From contig NZ_BOQN01000076.1 of NCBI RefSeq assembly GCF_018332695.1, positions 62,001-126,000 of the forward strand: a DNA stretch of 64,000 nt, in the 5' to 3' direction. Origin of the DNA: Paractinoplanes toevensis (GTDB lineage: Bacteria; Actinomycetota; Actinomycetes; Mycobacteriales; Micromonosporaceae). Shown piece by piece: positions 25,568 through 35,910 of the stretch. The stretch's first letter is position 1, and each line of letters starts with the position of its first letter. The notes beneath the pieces were generated by a model. The model searched no databases, was not told where the DNA came from, and was given only the letters and a program-made list of their open reading frames with translations. The translations under genes were made by a program, and so were the position numbers.

Positions 25568-28500
25568 ATGTCGTACCGCCACGCGAAGCCGTCCAGATTT
25601 GTCGGGTTCTGGTCGGCCCACCGGCTATTTCGACCGCTGGCGCTCTTCGCCCTGGTCCTCGTCGGCATCGGCGGGCTGGGTATGACGGCCGCGTCGGCCG
25701 CCACCGACACGACCGCCCCAAGTGTCCCGGGCAGCCTGAAGTCGGCGTACTACGGCCAGGTCGGCGTCTCGATCAGCTGGGGCAAGGTGTCGGCGTCGGA
25801 CACCGCGGGGTACCGCGTCTACCGGTCGGCCGCCAAGACCATCGTGCCGGCCACCGACCTGCTGGGCAGCACGACCACCGGCACGCTGACGTTCAACGAC
25901 ACCACCGCCGTCGCGGGCAAAACCTATTACTACGCGGTCGCCGCCATCGACACGACCGGCAACCTGTCCAAGCCGTCCAGCGTGATCACGGTGAAGGCCG
26001 TCGACACCGACGAGCCGGACAAGCCGGACAACCTGAAGCTGTCGGCGTCCGCCACCGGCATCGCGGTTAGCTGGACCGCGATCGACGCCGTGCCGGACTT
26101 CGCCGGCTACGTGGTGGCCCGCTCGTCCTCGTCGAGCGGCACCTTCAGCCAGCTCACCGCGAGCCCGTACACCGCGACCTCGTTCCTCGACGCGACCGCT
26201 CCGGCCGGCAGCAAGTCGTACTACCGGGTCACCGCGCTCGACCTGACCGGCAACGCCTCGTCGGCGGCGACCGCCTCGGAGACCCGGCCGGCGGGCACCG
26301 CGACCGCACCGCCCACCCCGGCCGGCTTCAAGGCGAAGGCGGCGGACGACGGTGGCGCCACGCTCACCTGGACCGCCAACTCCGGGACCGGGACCTCGGG
26401 TTACGTCGTCGCCCGGGCCACCGCGGCGGCCGGCCCGTTCGCGGTGCTGACCGCGACCCCGGTCACCGGCACCAGCTACACCGACGTCACCGCCCCGGCC
26501 GGGGCGACGGCGTATTACCAGCTCACCGCGGTCAACGCGGCCGGTTCCTCGGCGCCCGCCTCGGCATCGGTGGCGATTCCCAAGGACACCACGCCCCCGG
26601 CGAAGCCGTCCGGCCTGAAGCTCACCGCCGCCACCACCGGGATCACGCTGACCTGGTCGGCGAACAAGGAAGCCGATCTGCGCGGCTACCTGGTGTACCG
26701 GGCGTCCTCGTCCAGCGGCACCTACAGCCAGCTGACCGCGACCCCGCTGACCGCTACCACCTACCTCGACCCGACCGCGCCGGCCGGTGCGACCTCCTAC
26801 TACCGGGTCACCTCGGTCGACATCGCCGGTAACGCCTCCTCGGCCGCGACCGGCTCGGCCGCCCGCCCGGCCGATGCCACCGCGCTGCCGCCCACCCCGG
26901 CGGGCTTCAAGGCGGTCGCCGGCAGCACCGGCGGCGTCGTGCTCAGCTGGACCGCGAACGCGACCGGGACCACCACCGGCTACGCCGTTTCCCGGGGCGC
27001 CGCCGCGAGTGGCCCGTTCACCGCGCTCACCACCACGCCGGTCACCGGCACCACGCTGACCGACGCGGCCGCGCCGACCGGTGCGACGTCGTACTACCAG
27101 CTCACCGCGGTCAACAGTGCCGGGGTCTCGCCGGCCGCCACCGCCTCCGTCACGATCGCCGCGGACACCAAGGCGCCGGCCGCGCCGTCGTCCGCGAAGG
27201 CCACGGTCGCGGCCGTGGGCATGACGGTGACCTGGGCGGCGAACAAGGAGACCGACCTGGCCGGCTACACCGTGCAGAAGCGCAACAGCGACGAGGTCTA
27301 CGTCGACTACCTGCCGGCGGCCGGTGCCAAGCTCACCGCCACGACGTTCACCGACCCCACGATCACCGAGGGGACGCACGCGTACTTCCGGATCCGCGCG
27401 GTCGACACCAGCGGGAACATCTCCTCCTACAGCGCTGTCACCGCGGCGAACCCGATGGTCAAGCCGGCCACGCCGACCGGCCTGAAGGCCGCTCCGAACA
27501 CCACCCACGGCATCACGCTGACCTGGACGGCGAACCGGGAGACCGACCTCGCCGGCTACAACATCAGCCGCTCGTCGACCAGTGGCGGCACCTACGTCCT
27601 GCTGGGCACGCTCACCGCGGCCAAGGCCGGTACGGCGCCCACCTTCGTCGACACCAGTGCGCCCAAGGGCGTCGCGCAGTACTACAAGGTGACCGCGCTC
27701 GACCTGGTCGGCAACGCCTCCTCGGTGTCCAGCGCCGCGTCGGCCACCTCGACCACCGACCCGGTCGCGCTGCCGATCGATTACGTGCAGGTCTACGTCT
27801 CCCCGGACGGCGCCAACGGCGCGTTCAAGACGGTCACCGCGGCGCTGGCGTCGATCCCGGCGACGAACCTGCAGCCGACGATGATCAACATCGCGGCCGG
27901 CACCTACCACGAGACGTTCGAGATCACTTCGCCGAACGTGGTGCTGGTCGGCGCCACCGGTGACCCGGCCGACGTCGTCCTCGCCGACGACAAGGCGTCC
28001 GGCACGCCGGATCCGGCCGGCGGCACCTACGGCACCGCCGACAGCGCGACCATCTTCGTGTCCGCGAAGAACGTGACGCTGCGCAACCTGACGGTGGCCA
28101 ACACCTTCGACGAGAAGGCCCACCCGGAGATCACCAGCCAGCAGGCCGTCGCGCTGCGGGTGGAGGGCGACCGGTTCACCGCCGACCACGTGCGGCTGCT
28201 CGGCAACCAGGACACGCTGCTCGCCGACACTCCCAAGCCGACGACCCGCTCCCGGCAGTACTACGTCAACAGCTACATCGAGGGCGACGTCGACTACATC
28301 TTCGGCGCGGCCGACGCGGTGTTCGACCGGGTGACGCTGCGTTCGCTGGACCGCGGCAAGTCCGACAACGGCGCCATCACCGCGGCCAGCACCGACAAGG
28401 GCAGCAAGTACGGTTTCCTGTTCGTCAACAGCAAGGTCGTCAGCAACGCGGCGGCCGGCACCGTGCACCTGGGCCGGCCGTGGCACCCGAGCGCCGACCC

Positions 28501-31500
28501 GGACGCGATCGGCTCGGTGGTGTGGGTCAACACCTGGCTGCCGGCCGCGATCGCGACCGACCAGCCCTGGGAGGACATGGCCACCGCCGACTCCACCGGC
28601 ACGAAGGTCAACTTCAAGTGGCAGGACGCCCGCTTCGACGAGTACCAGAGCATCGGCCCGGGCGCCACGCTGAACGCCAACCGGCCGCAGCTGACCGCCT
28701 CGCAGGCTGCCAACGCCACGCCGGCCAAGTACCTGGCCGGCAGTGACGGCTGGAGCCCGATGCTCCCGGCCGGCACCGCCGCACCGGCCTCGCCTACCGG
28801 CCTCACCGCCGCCGCCGACCTCCGGGTCGTGCACCTGACCTGGAACGACGACACCTCCGCCGACGTCATCGGCTGGAACGTCTACCGGGCCGACGCGGGC
28901 ACCGGCGCGCTGGCCAAGGTGGCCGGCGTGGTCTCGCCGACGTTCAGCGACACCACCGTGACCAACGGCGCGAGCTACTCGTACGCGGTCACCGCGGTCT
29001 CCCGCAGCGGCGCCGAGTCGCCGGCCACGATCGGGGCCACCGTCAAGGTCGAGGCCGCCCCGCTGGTCACCGACATCACCGTCGATCCGGCCGCGACGCC
29101 CGACGGGACCACCACGTTCACCACTCTCACCGCCGCGCTGGCCGCCGCCCCGGCCGGCACCGCCACCGACCCGACCGTCATCTCGGTGGCCAAGGGCACG
29201 TACAACGAGTACCCGACGATCGCCAAGCCGTACGTCATCGTGGCCGGCGCCACCGGCACCGCCTCGGACGTCGTGATCAACGGCAACCGGGCGGCCGGGA
29301 CCCCGATCCCGGGGGCCGCGCCGAACGACGACGGCACCCCCGCCACCTACGGCACGTCCGGCAGCGCCACCGTGGTGGTCACCGGCAACTCGGTGCAGAT
29401 GCGCGACCTGACCATCCAGAACACCTACAAGGAGGGCACGTACGCCAACGGCCAGGCGGTGGCCCTGCGTACGGTCGGCGACAAGCTGGTCTTCGACAAC
29501 GTCCGGCTGCTCGGCAACCAGGACACCCTCTACGCCAACTCGCCGGCCACCACCACCCAGTCCCGCGTCTACTTCCACGACGCGTACATCGAGGGTGACG
29601 TCGACTTCCTCTTCGGCCGGGCCACCGCGGTGTTCGACCACAGCACGCTCAAGGCCCTCGACCACTCGACGTCGCCGAACGGCGCGGTGACCGCGGCCAG
29701 CACCGACATCGGCCAGAAGTACGGCTTCCTGATCACCGACAGCCGGATCATCGGCAGCGCCCCGGACGGCTCGCAGAACCTCGGCCGGCCGTGGCAGCCG
29801 GGCAAGACCCAGGCCGACGGCACCAGCGTCAAGGACGACAACGCCCTCGGCCAGGTCGTGGTCCGCGACAGCTGGCTGAGCTCGGTGGTCAGCGGCACCG
29901 CGACCTGGACCAACATGACCAACAGCGGCGTCGTCACCGACTGGCACACCGCCCGGTTCGCCGAGTACGGCAACACCGGCCCGGGCAGTACCGCCACCGC
30001 GAGTGCTGACCGGCCGCAGCTGAGCGCGGCGCAGGCGGCCGACTACACCGCGACGGCCTATCTGGCCGGCACCGACGGCTGGAACCCGGTGGCCGACGCC
30101 GGCCCCGACGTGGCACCGGCCGCGGTCACCGGCCTGGTCGCCGGCGGTGTCGACAAGGCGGTCAACCTGACCTGGGACGACAGCGTCGAGAGCGACGTCA
30201 CCGCGTACCGCGTCTACCGGGACGGCCAACTGGTGGCCACCGTCGCCAAGGCGGCGTACACCGACAAGGCCGTCACGAACGGGACCGCGTACGCGTACAC
30301 CGTCGTCGCGGTGGACGCCGCCGGCAACGCCGCCCCGGCGTCGGCCTCGGCGTCCGCGACTCCCGGTGCCGCCCCGCTGGTCGCCGACCTGACCGTCGCC
30401 GCCGACGGCAGCGGCGACTACACCACCCTGCAGGCCGCGGTGACCGCCGCACCGGCCGGCACCGCCGGGAAGCCCACCGTGATCCTGATCAAGCCGGGCA
30501 CCTACCGGCAGGTGGTGACGATCGCCAAGCCCTACCTGGTGATCGCCGGCACCTCCGGCGATGCCCGGGACGTGGTGCTGACCTACGACAACGCGAACGG
30601 CACCGCGGCCGGGAGCACCACCTGCGCGACGGTCACGACCGCGACCTGCGGCACGTCCGGCAGCTTCAGCGTCGCCATCACCGCCGGCAACGTGACGGTC
30701 CGCGACCTGACGATCTCCAACACGTTCGACTCGGCCAAGCACCCGGAGATCGGCGCCAACAACACCCAGGCGGTGGCTCTGAAGGCGACCGGCGACCGGC
30801 AGGTCTACCGCAACGTCCGCCTGCTCGGCGTGCAGGACACCCTGCTCGCCGACTCGGCCGGCAACATCTCGGCCACCGGCAACGGCTACGCCCGGCAGTA
30901 CTACTACGACAGCTTCATCGAGGGCAACGTCGACTTCGTCTTCGGCCGGGCGACCGCGGTCTTCGACCGGGTCACCATCCACGCCACCAGCCACAACGGC
31001 GGGACGATCTTCGCGCCGAGCACGGCGTCGAAGAACCCGAACGGCTACCTGGTCACCAACAGCCGGATCGTCAGCGCCAACGACCCCGGCACGTTCGCCC
31101 TGGGCCGCCCGTGGCAGGGGTGGGCCGACGGCGCCCAGCCGGACAACTCCCGCGGCCAGCTCACCATCCGCGACACCACCATCAACGACGGCATCAACCC
31201 AGCCAGGCCGTGGATCGACTTCGCGCCGCTGACCTGGAGCGACGGGCGGTTCACCGAGTACCACAACACCGGTGCCGGAGCGACGGTCAACGCCAACCGG
31301 CCGCAGCTGTCCGACGCCGACGCCGCCACCCGTACGCCCGCGGTCTATCTGGCCGGCACGGACGGCTGGGACCCGGTCGCCGACGCCGCCGCAGACGTGG
31401 CTCCGGCCGTGCCGAGCGGCGTGGCCGCTCAGGGCGGGGCCGGGCAGGTCACGCTGAGTTGGGCCGAGAACGCCGAGTCCGACGTGGCCGGCTACCGCGT

Positions 31501-34303
31501 CTACCGGGCCGACCAGTTGGTGGCCACCGTTACGAAGGCGGGCTACACCGACAACGCTGTGACGAACGGGACCGCGTACACGTACACCGTCGTCGCGGTG
31601 GATGCCGCCGGGCACACCTCCGCCGCTTCGGCGACGGTGACCGCCACCCCGGCCCTGAAGGTGGACGCGACCGTGAAGGCGGACGGGACCGGCAGTTACC
31701 CGACCCTGCAGGCCGCCCTCGACGCGGCCACCGGCACGGCGAACTGGGTGGTCTCGGTCGCCCCCGGCACCTACGCCGGCCCGGTGACCATCGCCAAGGC
31801 CAACGTGACCCTGGTCGGCTCGACCGGGGAACCGGGCGATGTCGTGATCACCAACGGCACCTCGCCCGCGGCACTGTCCGTCACCGGTTCCTCGGTCACG
31901 GTCCGTGATCTGACGGTCCAGAACACCACCGCGTCCGGCGCCGCCCCCGCGGTCTCGATGACCGGGGACAAGGTGCTGCTTGAGCACGTCACGCTCAAGG
32001 GCACCAACCGGACGGTCTTCGCCGACACGTCCACCTACACCGCCGGTGCCCGCCAGATGATCGACAACTCGGTCATCGAGGGGACCAGCGACGTCGTCCT
32101 CGGCCGCGCCACCCTGGTCATCAACAAAACCACGATCAACGTCAAGGCCGGCGGCGGTACGGTGCTGACGCCCAGCACGGCCAGCACCTTCAAGGGCATG
32201 CTGCTGATCAACAGCACCGTGACCACGCCGGCCGGCGTGACCAACGTGCAGCTCGGCCGGCCGTACCGGGCGTGGGGTGACCAGTACACGCCGAACTCGG
32301 TGGGCCAGGCCGTGGTCCGGGAGACCGCCCTCGCCGGCGGCATCAACACCGCCCAGCCGTGGGGCACCGGCCCGGCCGGTGAACTGTGGACCCTCGGCCG
32401 GCTGGCCGAGTACGCCAACGCCGGCGACGGCGCCACCGTCAACGGCAATCGCCCGCAGCTCAGCCCGGCCGACTCGGTGACCGCGACGGTCACCGACTGG
32501 CTCGGCGCCGCCACCTGGTACCCGGCCGTCCCCGCCCCGGCGACGCCGGCCGACATCACCGCGCCGGCCACCCCGGCGTCGTTCGCCGCGACCGGTGGCG
32601 ACGGCTCGGTCAGCCTCACCTGGGCGGCCGGCGGCGAGGCGGACCTGGCCGGTTACCGGCTCTACCGCGGTGCCGTGAGCCCGGCCAACCTGGTCGCCTC
32701 CGGACTGACCACCACGTCCTACCTCAACACCGGCCTGACCAACGGCACGACCTACACGTACGCCCTGGTCGCGGTGGACGCCGTCGGCAACACCTCGGTG
32801 CCGGCGACGGTCAAGGCCACCCCGGCCGACAGCGCGCCGCCCGCGGCGCCGACCGGGCTCAAGGCCGGCGTCGGCGACGGGAAGGTCACCCTGACCTGGG
32901 CCGGCAGCGGTGAGGCCGACCTGGCCGGTTACAACGTGTACCTGGCCGGCGGCACCGCGAAACTCAACACCGCACTGGTCACCGGCACCGCCTACACGGT
33001 GACCGGCCTGGACAACGGCACCACGTACCGCTACGTGGTGACCGCCGTGGACACCGCGGGCAACGAGTCGGCCGCCTCCGCACCGATCGAGGCCGTCCCG
33101 GCGCCCGGCGACAGCACCGCCCCGGCCGTGCCGGCCGGCCTGAAGACGATCCTCGGCAAGGGCTCGGTGACCGTCACCTGGTCCGCGGTGGGCGACAGCG
33201 ATCTGGCCGGCTACGACGTCTACCGGTCCACCGGGGGCGCCGCGCCGAGCCGGCTCGCCGCCGCCGTGACCGGCACGTCCTATACGGACCCGACCGTGAC
33301 CGCCGGCGTCGCGTACTCCTACACCGTGGTGGCCACGGACACCGCCGGCAACGCCTCCGCGGCGTCGGCGGCGGTGACCGTGACGCCGGTCAAGGTTGAC
33401 GTCGTGGTGGCCGCCGACGGCTCCGGCGACGCGACCACGGTGGCGGCCGGCATCGCGCTGCTCGCCGACAACGCCGACTACACCACCCAGGGCTACCGGG
33501 TGGTGCTGATCAAGCCGGGCACCTACACCGGGGTGATCGCCAGCGGCAACCGGTACGGAGTGACCCTGCTCGGCGCGACGACCGACCCGGCGGACACCGT
33601 CGTGACGGCCGGCGGCACCGCGGCGGTGGCCACGGCGACCCTCTCCGGCAACCAGTGGACCCTGCGCAACCTGACCGTGGCCAACACCAACGGCGCCGCC
33701 ACGGCCGGTGCGCAGGCGACGGCCCTGCAGGTCAAGAGCGGGGACAAGGACGTGTTCGACAACGTCCGGCTCCTCGGGGACAAGCAGACCCTGCTGCTCA
33801 GCACGGCGAACGTGACCACCTACAGCCGGCTGTACTTCCGCAACGCGTACGTCGAGGGTGGCGCGGACATGGTGCTCGGCCGCGCGGTGGCGGTCTTCGA
33901 CCACAGCACCTTCCACGTCCTGGCCCGGTCCGGCGCCAGCCTGACCGACTCGTCGATCAGCAGCGCGTCGCCGTACGGCTTCCTGATCACCGACAGCACG
34001 ATCGTCACCGACGGCGCCGCGAACTCGATCTACCTGGGCCGGCCCTACAGCACCACCGGGCAGGCGCAGGTCGTGGTCCGCAACTCGGTGCTGGGTTCGG
34101 CGATCAACACCGCCCAGCCGTGGAACAACTGGGACGCCACCACGACGTGGACCGCCGGCCGGTTCTTCGAATATCAGAACAGTGGACCGGGCGCGGCCGT
34201 GGTCAACGCCGCGACCCGCCCGATGCTCGCCGACACCGACGCGGCGACCTACACCACGCAGAAGTACCTGGCCGGCAGCGACAACTGGAACCCGGCCGGC
34301 TGA
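25568..34303 (+). CDS. Giant secreted FN3/multi-pectinesterase protein
   Basis: This 2,911-residue secreted protein has a signal peptide (hydrophobic LALFALVLVGIGGLGM, cleavage after ASA). The order is seven FN3 modules (about 45-730), pectinesterase 1 (737-1060), FN3, pectinesterase 2 (1167-1504), FN3, pectinesterase 3 (1606-1934), FN3, pectinesterase 4 (2032-2321), three FN3, pectinesterase 5 (2611-2911). Pectinesterases remove methyl ester from pectin. Domain 1 has the whole active site: Gln859 (QAVAL), Asp882 (QDTL), Asp909 (DYIFG), Arg970 (LGRPW). Domains 2 and 3 also keep it. Domain 4 (NRTVF) and domain 5 (KQTLL) lose the QDTL Asp. There is no sorting signal, so it is probably released. 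ATG 25568 is favoured over ATG 25550 by a weak AGTGAG. Confidence 0.93.
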   Translation: MSYRHAKPSRFVGFWSAHRLFRPLALFALVLVGIGGLGMTAASAATDTTAPSVPGSLKSAYYGQVGVSISWGKVSASDTAGYRVYRSAAKTIVPATDLLGSTTTGTLTFNDTTAVAGKTYYYAVAAIDTTGNLSKPSSVITVKAVDTDEPDKPDNLKLSASATGIAVSWTAIDAVPDFAGYVVARSSSSSGTFSQLTASPYTATSFLDATAPAGSKSYYRVTALDLTGNASSAATASETRPAGTATAPPTPAGFKAKAADDGGATLTWTANSGTGTSGYVVARATAAAGPFAVLTATPVTGTSYTDVTAPAGATAYYQLTAVNAAGSSAPASASVAIPKDTTPPAKPSGLKLTAATTGITLTWSANKEADLRGYLVYRASSSSGTYSQLTATPLTATTYLDPTAPAGATSYYRVTSVDIAGNASSAATGSAARPADATALPPTPAGFKAVAGSTGGVVLSWTANATGTTTGYAVSRGAAASGPFTALTTTPVTGTTLTDAAAPTGATSYYQLTAVNSAGVSPAATASVTIAADTKAPAAPSSAKATVAAVGMTVTWAANKETDLAGYTVQKRNSDEVYVDYLPAAGAKLTATTFTDPTITEGTHAYFRIRAVDTSGNISSYSAVTAANPMVKPATPTGLKAAPNTTHGITLTWTANRETDLAGYNISRSSTSGGTYVLLGTLTAAKAGTAPTFVDTSAPKGVAQYYKVTALDLVGNASSVSSAASATSTTDPVALPIDYVQVYVSPDGANGAFKTVTAALASIPATNLQPTMINIAAGTYHETFEITSPNVVLVGATGDPADVVLADDKASGTPDPAGGTYGTADSATIFVSAKNVTLRNLTVANTFDEKAHPEITSQQAVALRVEGDRFTADHVRLLGNQDTLLADTPKPTTRSRQYYVNSYIEGDVDYIFGAADAVFDRVTLRSLDRGKSDNGAITAASTDKGSKYGFLFVNSKVVSNAAAGTVHLGRPWHPSADPDAIGSVVWVNTWLPAAIATDQPWEDMATADSTGTKVNFKWQDARFDEYQSIGPGATLNANRPQLTASQAANATPAKYLAGSDGWSPMLPAGTAAPASPTGLTAAADLRVVHLTWNDDTSADVIGWNVYRADAGTGALAKVAGVVSPTFSDTTVTNGASYSYAVTAVSRSGAESPATIGATVKVEAAPLVTDITVDPAATPDGTTTFTTLTAALAAAPAGTATDPTVISVAKGTYNEYPTIAKPYVIVAGATGTASDVVINGNRAAGTPIPGAAPNDDGTPATYGTSGSATVVVTGNSVQMRDLTIQNTYKEGTYANGQAVALRTVGDKLVFDNVRLLGNQDTLYANSPATTTQSRVYFHDAYIEGDVDFLFGRATAVFDHSTLKALDHSTSPNGAVTAASTDIGQKYGFLITDSRIIGSAPDGSQNLGRPWQPGKTQADGTSVKDDNALGQVVVRDSWLSSVVSGTATWTNMTNSGVVTDWHTARFAEYGNTGPGSTATASADRPQLSAAQAADYTATAYLAGTDGWNPVADAGPDVAPAAVTGLVAGGVDKAVNLTWDDSVESDVTAYRVYRDGQLVATVAKAAYTDKAVTNGTAYAYTVVAVDAAGNAAPASASASATPGAAPLVADLTVAADGSGDYTTLQAAVTAAPAGTAGKPTVILIKPGTYRQVVTIAKPYLVIAGTSGDARDVVLTYDNANGTAAGSTTCATVTTATCGTSGSFSVAITAGNVTVRDLTISNTFDSAKHPEIGANNTQAVALKATGDRQVYRNVRLLGVQDTLLADSAGNISATGNGYARQYYYDSFIEGNVDFVFGRATAVFDRVTIHATSHNGGTIFAPSTASKNPNGYLVTNSRIVSANDPGTFALGRPWQGWADGAQPDNSRGQLTIRDTTINDGINPARPWIDFAPLTWSDGRFTEYHNTGAGATVNANRPQLSDADAATRTPAVYLAGTDGWDPVADAAADVAPAVPSGVAAQGGAGQVTLSWAENAESDVAGYRVYRADQLVATVTKAGYTDNAVTNGTAYTYTVVAVDAAGHTSAASATVTATPALKVDATVKADGTGSYPTLQAALDAATGTANWVVSVAPGTYAGPVTIAKANVTLVGSTGEPGDVVITNGTSPAALSVTGSSVTVRDLTVQNTTASGAAPAVSMTGDKVLLEHVTLKGTNRTVFADTSTYTAGARQMIDNSVIEGTSDVVLGRATLVINKTTINVKAGGGTVLTPSTASTFKGMLLINSTVTTPAGVTNVQLGRPYRAWGDQYTPNSVGQAVVRETALAGGINTAQPWGTGPAGELWTLGRLAEYANAGDGATVNGNRPQLSPADSVTATVTDWLGAATWYPAVPAPATPADITAPATPASFAATGGDGSVSLTWAAGGEADLAGYRLYRGAVSPANLVASGLTTTSYLNTGLTNGTTYTYALVAVDAVGNTSVPATVKATPADSAPPAAPTGLKAGVGDGKVTLTWAGSGEADLAGYNVYLAGGTAKLNTALVTGTAYTVTGLDNGTTYRYVVTAVDTAGNESAASAPIEAVPAPGDSTAPAVPAGLKTILGKGSVTVTWSAVGDSDLAGYDVYRSTGGAAPSRLAAAVTGTSYTDPTVTAGVAYSYTVVATDTAGNASAASAAVTVTPVKVDVVVAADGSGDATTVAAGIALLADNADYTTQGYRVVLIKPGTYTGVIASGNRYGVTLLGATTDPADTVVTAGGTAAVATATLSGNQWTLRNLTVANTNGAATAGAQATALQVKSGDKDVFDNVRLLGDKQTLLLSTANVTTYSRLYFRNAYVEGGADMVLGRAVAVFDHSTFHVLARSGASLTDSSISSASPYGFLITDSTIVTDGAANSIYLGRPYSTTGQAQVVVRNSVLGSAINTAQPWNNWDATTTWTAGRFFEYQNSGPGAAVVNAATRPMLADTDAATYTTQKYLAGSDNWNPAG

Positions 34304-34306
34304 TTC

Positions 34307-34780
34307 CTACGGCACGGTCGGGGCCTGGGGCGGGGTGTCCGCGCACACCTCGCCCCACCCGACCGCGTCCGTCCAGCCGGCGTGGTCGACGTAGCTGCGC
34401 TCCAGGCCGAGCTTCGACTTCTCGCCGTCCTTCGCCAGGATGCCGTCCCAGCCCCGGTTGGGCTGGTTGAAGATCTGCTGCACGATCATCGGTTCGCGGC
34501 CGCGCACGACGACGACCCCCTCGTGCGTCAGGACGTCGGCCACCCGGTCCTCGGGCGCGTCGACCCGCACCTCGATCAACAGGTGCCAGGGAGCGTCCAC
34601 CGGATCCGCGAACCGGCACGTACGCAGCACGGACGTCCCGATTCCGGCGGCCTCGAGCGGATCCAGGTAGGTGGCGACCAGCGTCTCCTCCAGATCGCGC
34701 ACATCAGCGTGCACACCGTTGCCGGAACTGCAGCCGGTCACCAGCGCGACGACCGCGAACCAAACCCGGACACGCAACAT
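34307..34780 (-). CDS. Putative lipoprotein
   Basis: This 157-residue protein has a short hydrophobic leader ending in the lipobox L-V-T-G-C (Cys17), so it is probably anchored outside the membrane. The mature part is a small alpha/beta domain (LLIEVRVDAPEDRVADVLTH, then VVVRGREPMIVQQIFNQ) with two more Cys residues that could pair. No family recognised. GGGGTGGGG precedes the ATG at 34780. Its stop is only three bases from the end of the giant gene, a tight convergent pair. Confidence 0.72.
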   Translation of the reverse strand: MLRVRVWFAVVALVTGCSSGNGVHADVRDLEETLVATYLDPLEAAGIGTSVLRTCRFADPVDAPWHLLIEVRVDAPEDRVADVLTHEGVVVVRGREPMIVQQIFNQPNRGWDGILAKDGEKSKLGLERSYVDHAGWTDAVGWGEVCADTPPQAPTVP

Positions 34781-34904
34781 CCCCACCCCCGTAGGCGGAC
34801 ACCCTATCCGCCAGACAGTTGTCTTCGTGGATCCCCAATCCGAGACGGCCTCACGTCCGTACCCATGACTGCATTGCCCTCGGGTCCGCTGGGAGGAAAG
34901 CATC

Positions 34905-35900
34905 GTGGATCAGCCGGAACCGTCGAAGCGACCGATGGCCGCCTTCTGGCCGGAGCAGGCCGATGGGCGGCACGCCGCGGCCGAGCCGCCGCGGCGTCCG
35001 GCCGCGCCTGCGCCGCGCCCGGCCGAGCCCCCGCGGCGTCCGGCCGATCCGGACCTGGCGGGCCGGGTGCGCCTAGCCCGCGGCGGTCTGCTGGTGCTGG
35101 CCCTGGCGGTGGTCGTGCTGGTCGGCGCGGTGCTGGCGACGGCGATCGTGCGGGCGAACTCCGAACCGGACACCCCCGTCGCCGCCCCGGTGGCGAGCCC
35201 GTGGACCGTTCCGCCCGCGGCGAGTGCGCCGGTGGTGGCCGCCCCCGCGACCACCGCGACCCCGAGCGCGCCGCCGCCCACCAAGCCGGCCGAGAAGGTG
35301 GCGACGACGGCGCCGAAACTCCCGGCCGCGGCGAGTTTCGAGGTGGCGGCCTCCGACAGTTCGGTCACCGTCCGCAGCCAGAACCTGGGCGCCGACCTCT
35401 ACCGCGTCACGCTGGCCGGTGGCGGCGACGCGGTCACCCCGAAGGTCGCCGTCACCGGCACGAGCCACCGACTGACCCTGGCCAAGGACTCGGGGACGAC
35501 GGCGCCACCGGTCACGATCCTGCTGAACAACCGGGTCGAATGGGGCCTGAAGTTGTCCGCCGGCAACACCGAGACCGCGGCCGACCTCACCGAGAGCAAG
35601 CTTTCCTCGCTGGAACTGGCCGGCGGCGCGCATCTCTTCGACCTGAGCCTGCCACCGGCGCGCGGGACCCTGCGGCTGCGCATCACCCACGGCATGAGCC
35701 AATTGAAGATCAGGACCAACGGCTTTCCGGTACGGCTGACCCTGCGCGTCGGCGCCGGGACGGTCGTCGTCGACGGGGAGGTCGACGACGATCCCACCCC
35801 CGGCAAGGTGCTCACCTCGGACGGCTGGGCCGACGCCACCAACCGGGTCGACGTGGACTCGGTCGAGGGCGTCGGCACGCTCACCGTGAACACCGGCTGA
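34905..35900 (+). CDS. Single-span membrane protein with Pro-rich flanks and extracellular beta domain
   Basis: This 331-residue protein has a cytoplasmic Pro/Arg-rich tail (about 1-55, with repeats of AEPPRRPAAP), one span (LLVLALAVVVLVGAVLATAI), an Ala/Pro/Thr-rich linker, and an extracellular beta-rich domain from about 145 onward. No family recognised. The GTG at 34905 has GGGAGG ten bases upstream. It points away from the lipoprotein gene, sharing a 124-base control region. Confidence 0.7.
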   Translation: MDQPEPSKRPMAAFWPEQADGRHAAAEPPRRPAAPAPRPAEPPRRPADPDLAGRVRLARGGLLVLALAVVVLVGAVLATAIVRANSEPDTPVAAPVASPWTVPPAASAPVVAAPATTATPSAPPPTKPAEKVATTAPKLPAAASFEVAASDSSVTVRSQNLGADLYRVTLAGGGDAVTPKVAVTGTSHRLTLAKDSGTTAPPVTILLNNRVEWGLKLSAGNTETAADLTESKLSSLELAGGAHLFDLSLPPARGTLRLRITHGMSQLKIRTNGFPVRLTLRVGAGTVVVDGEVDDDPTPGKVLTSDGWADATNRVDVDSVEGVGTLTVNTG

Positions 35901-35910
35901 GTTTTGCCGG

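Noticed and set aside
25625..33916. Very long reverse-strand open frame (over 2,700 codons) opposite the giant FN3/pectinesterase gene
   Set aside because: Its product is a low-complexity Gly/Arg/Val/Asp mix with no domains; it is a by-product of the strong GC bias of the forward gene.
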